Of a DNA stretch of 13,532 nt, positions 13,458 to 13,532 are shown one piece after another. Numbering within the stretch: the first letter of the stretch is position 1; each line of letters starts with the position of its first letter. The position numbers were made by a program, and so were the translations under genes. The stretch is taken from contig MNDB01000018.1 in NCBI GenBank assembly GCA_001914705.1, positions 1 through 13,532 on the forward strand, written 5' to 3'. A model generated the notes under the pieces. That model was not told the DNA's origin. It saw nothing but the letters and a program-made list of their open reading frames with translations, and searched no databases. The stretch comes from Actinobacteria bacterium 13_2_20CM_68_14 (GTDB lineage Bacteria > Actinomycetota > Thermoleophilia > Gaiellales > Gaiellaceae).

Positions 13458-13532
13458 GCACCGCCGAAGCGGTAACGACGCAGGTGCGCAAGCAGCTCGT
13501 GCTCACGCGCGTTGCGCGGTACACGCCGTGGA
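13454..13532 (+). CDS. N-terminus of an unidentified protein (runs off the window)
   Basis: An ATG at 13454 overlaps the VOC gene's TGA (ATGA) and has GGAG at 13444-13447, 6 nt upstream, so it is a real start. Only 26 codons are visible, beginning MSTAEAVTTQVRKQLVLTRV. That is too little to recognise a family. The tight coupling implies a shared operon and probably a shared pathway with the VOC protein. Confidence 0.75.
   Translation, partial: MSTAEAVTTQVRKQLVLTRVARYTPW

Overview
The window is gene-dense, GC-rich (roughly two-thirds G+C by eye) DNA. Genes are packed with 1-10 bp overlaps or gaps, GTG starts are frequent, and several genes appear to be leaderless. Together with the gene families present, this suggests a high-GC actinobacterium, plausibly a soil lineage of the Thermoleophilia type. 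That placement is an inference: there is no rRNA or other phylogenetic marker. I see no mobile elements, CRISPR arrays, tRNA or rRNA genes. The largest gene-free stretches are only about 100-115 bp.

Layout. (1) 1-1644 (+) is the 3' part of an adenosylcobalamin-dependent diol/glycerol dehydratase in which the large (PduC) and medium (PduD) subunits are one polypeptide. No small subunit follows it. (2) 1659-6095 (-) is a tightly coupled six-gene operon, read from 6095 leftward: FAD subunit, [2Fe-2S] subunit, N-terminal half of a molybdenum-binding subunit, C-terminal half of the same subunit, cupin, 4-oxalocrotonate-type tautomerase. It encodes a xanthine-dehydrogenase-family molybdenum hydroxylase with a split catalytic subunit, a four-subunit plan like that of Eubacterium barkeri nicotinate dehydrogenase. 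(3) 6210-9325 (+), divergent from it, encodes a MoxR-type AAA+ ATPase, a CoxE-like VWA protein and an XdhC/CoxF protein, which together form a maturation module for a molybdenum hydroxylase. (4) 9395-12060 (+) is an SMP-30/gluconolactonase-like protein, an isochorismatase-fold hydrolase with Ser at the nucleophilic Cys position, and a zinc alcohol dehydrogenase that probably starts at a CTG. (5) 12083-12439 (-) is a second small cupin, divergent across 26 bp from a Rid-family protein (12466-12855, +). A VOC/glyoxalase-fold protein (12957-13457) follows, overlapping by 4 bp a gene that runs off the right edge.

How the parts may work together. The firmest inference is that the MoxR/VWA/XdhC operon matures the split molybdenum hydroxylase across the shared 114-bp divergent promoter region. 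The surrounding lactonase-, hydrolase-, tautomerase-, cupin-, Rid- and dehydrogenase-type enzymes resemble a catabolic set in which a (hetero)cyclic or aldehyde substrate is hydroxylated, opened and hydrolysed. The substrate cannot be read from the sequence. The most unusual points are the split molybdenum subunit, the fused dehydratase lacking the usual PduD leader, the Cys-to-Ser isochorismatase homologue, the Arg105-to-Ser Rid protein and the probable CTG start.
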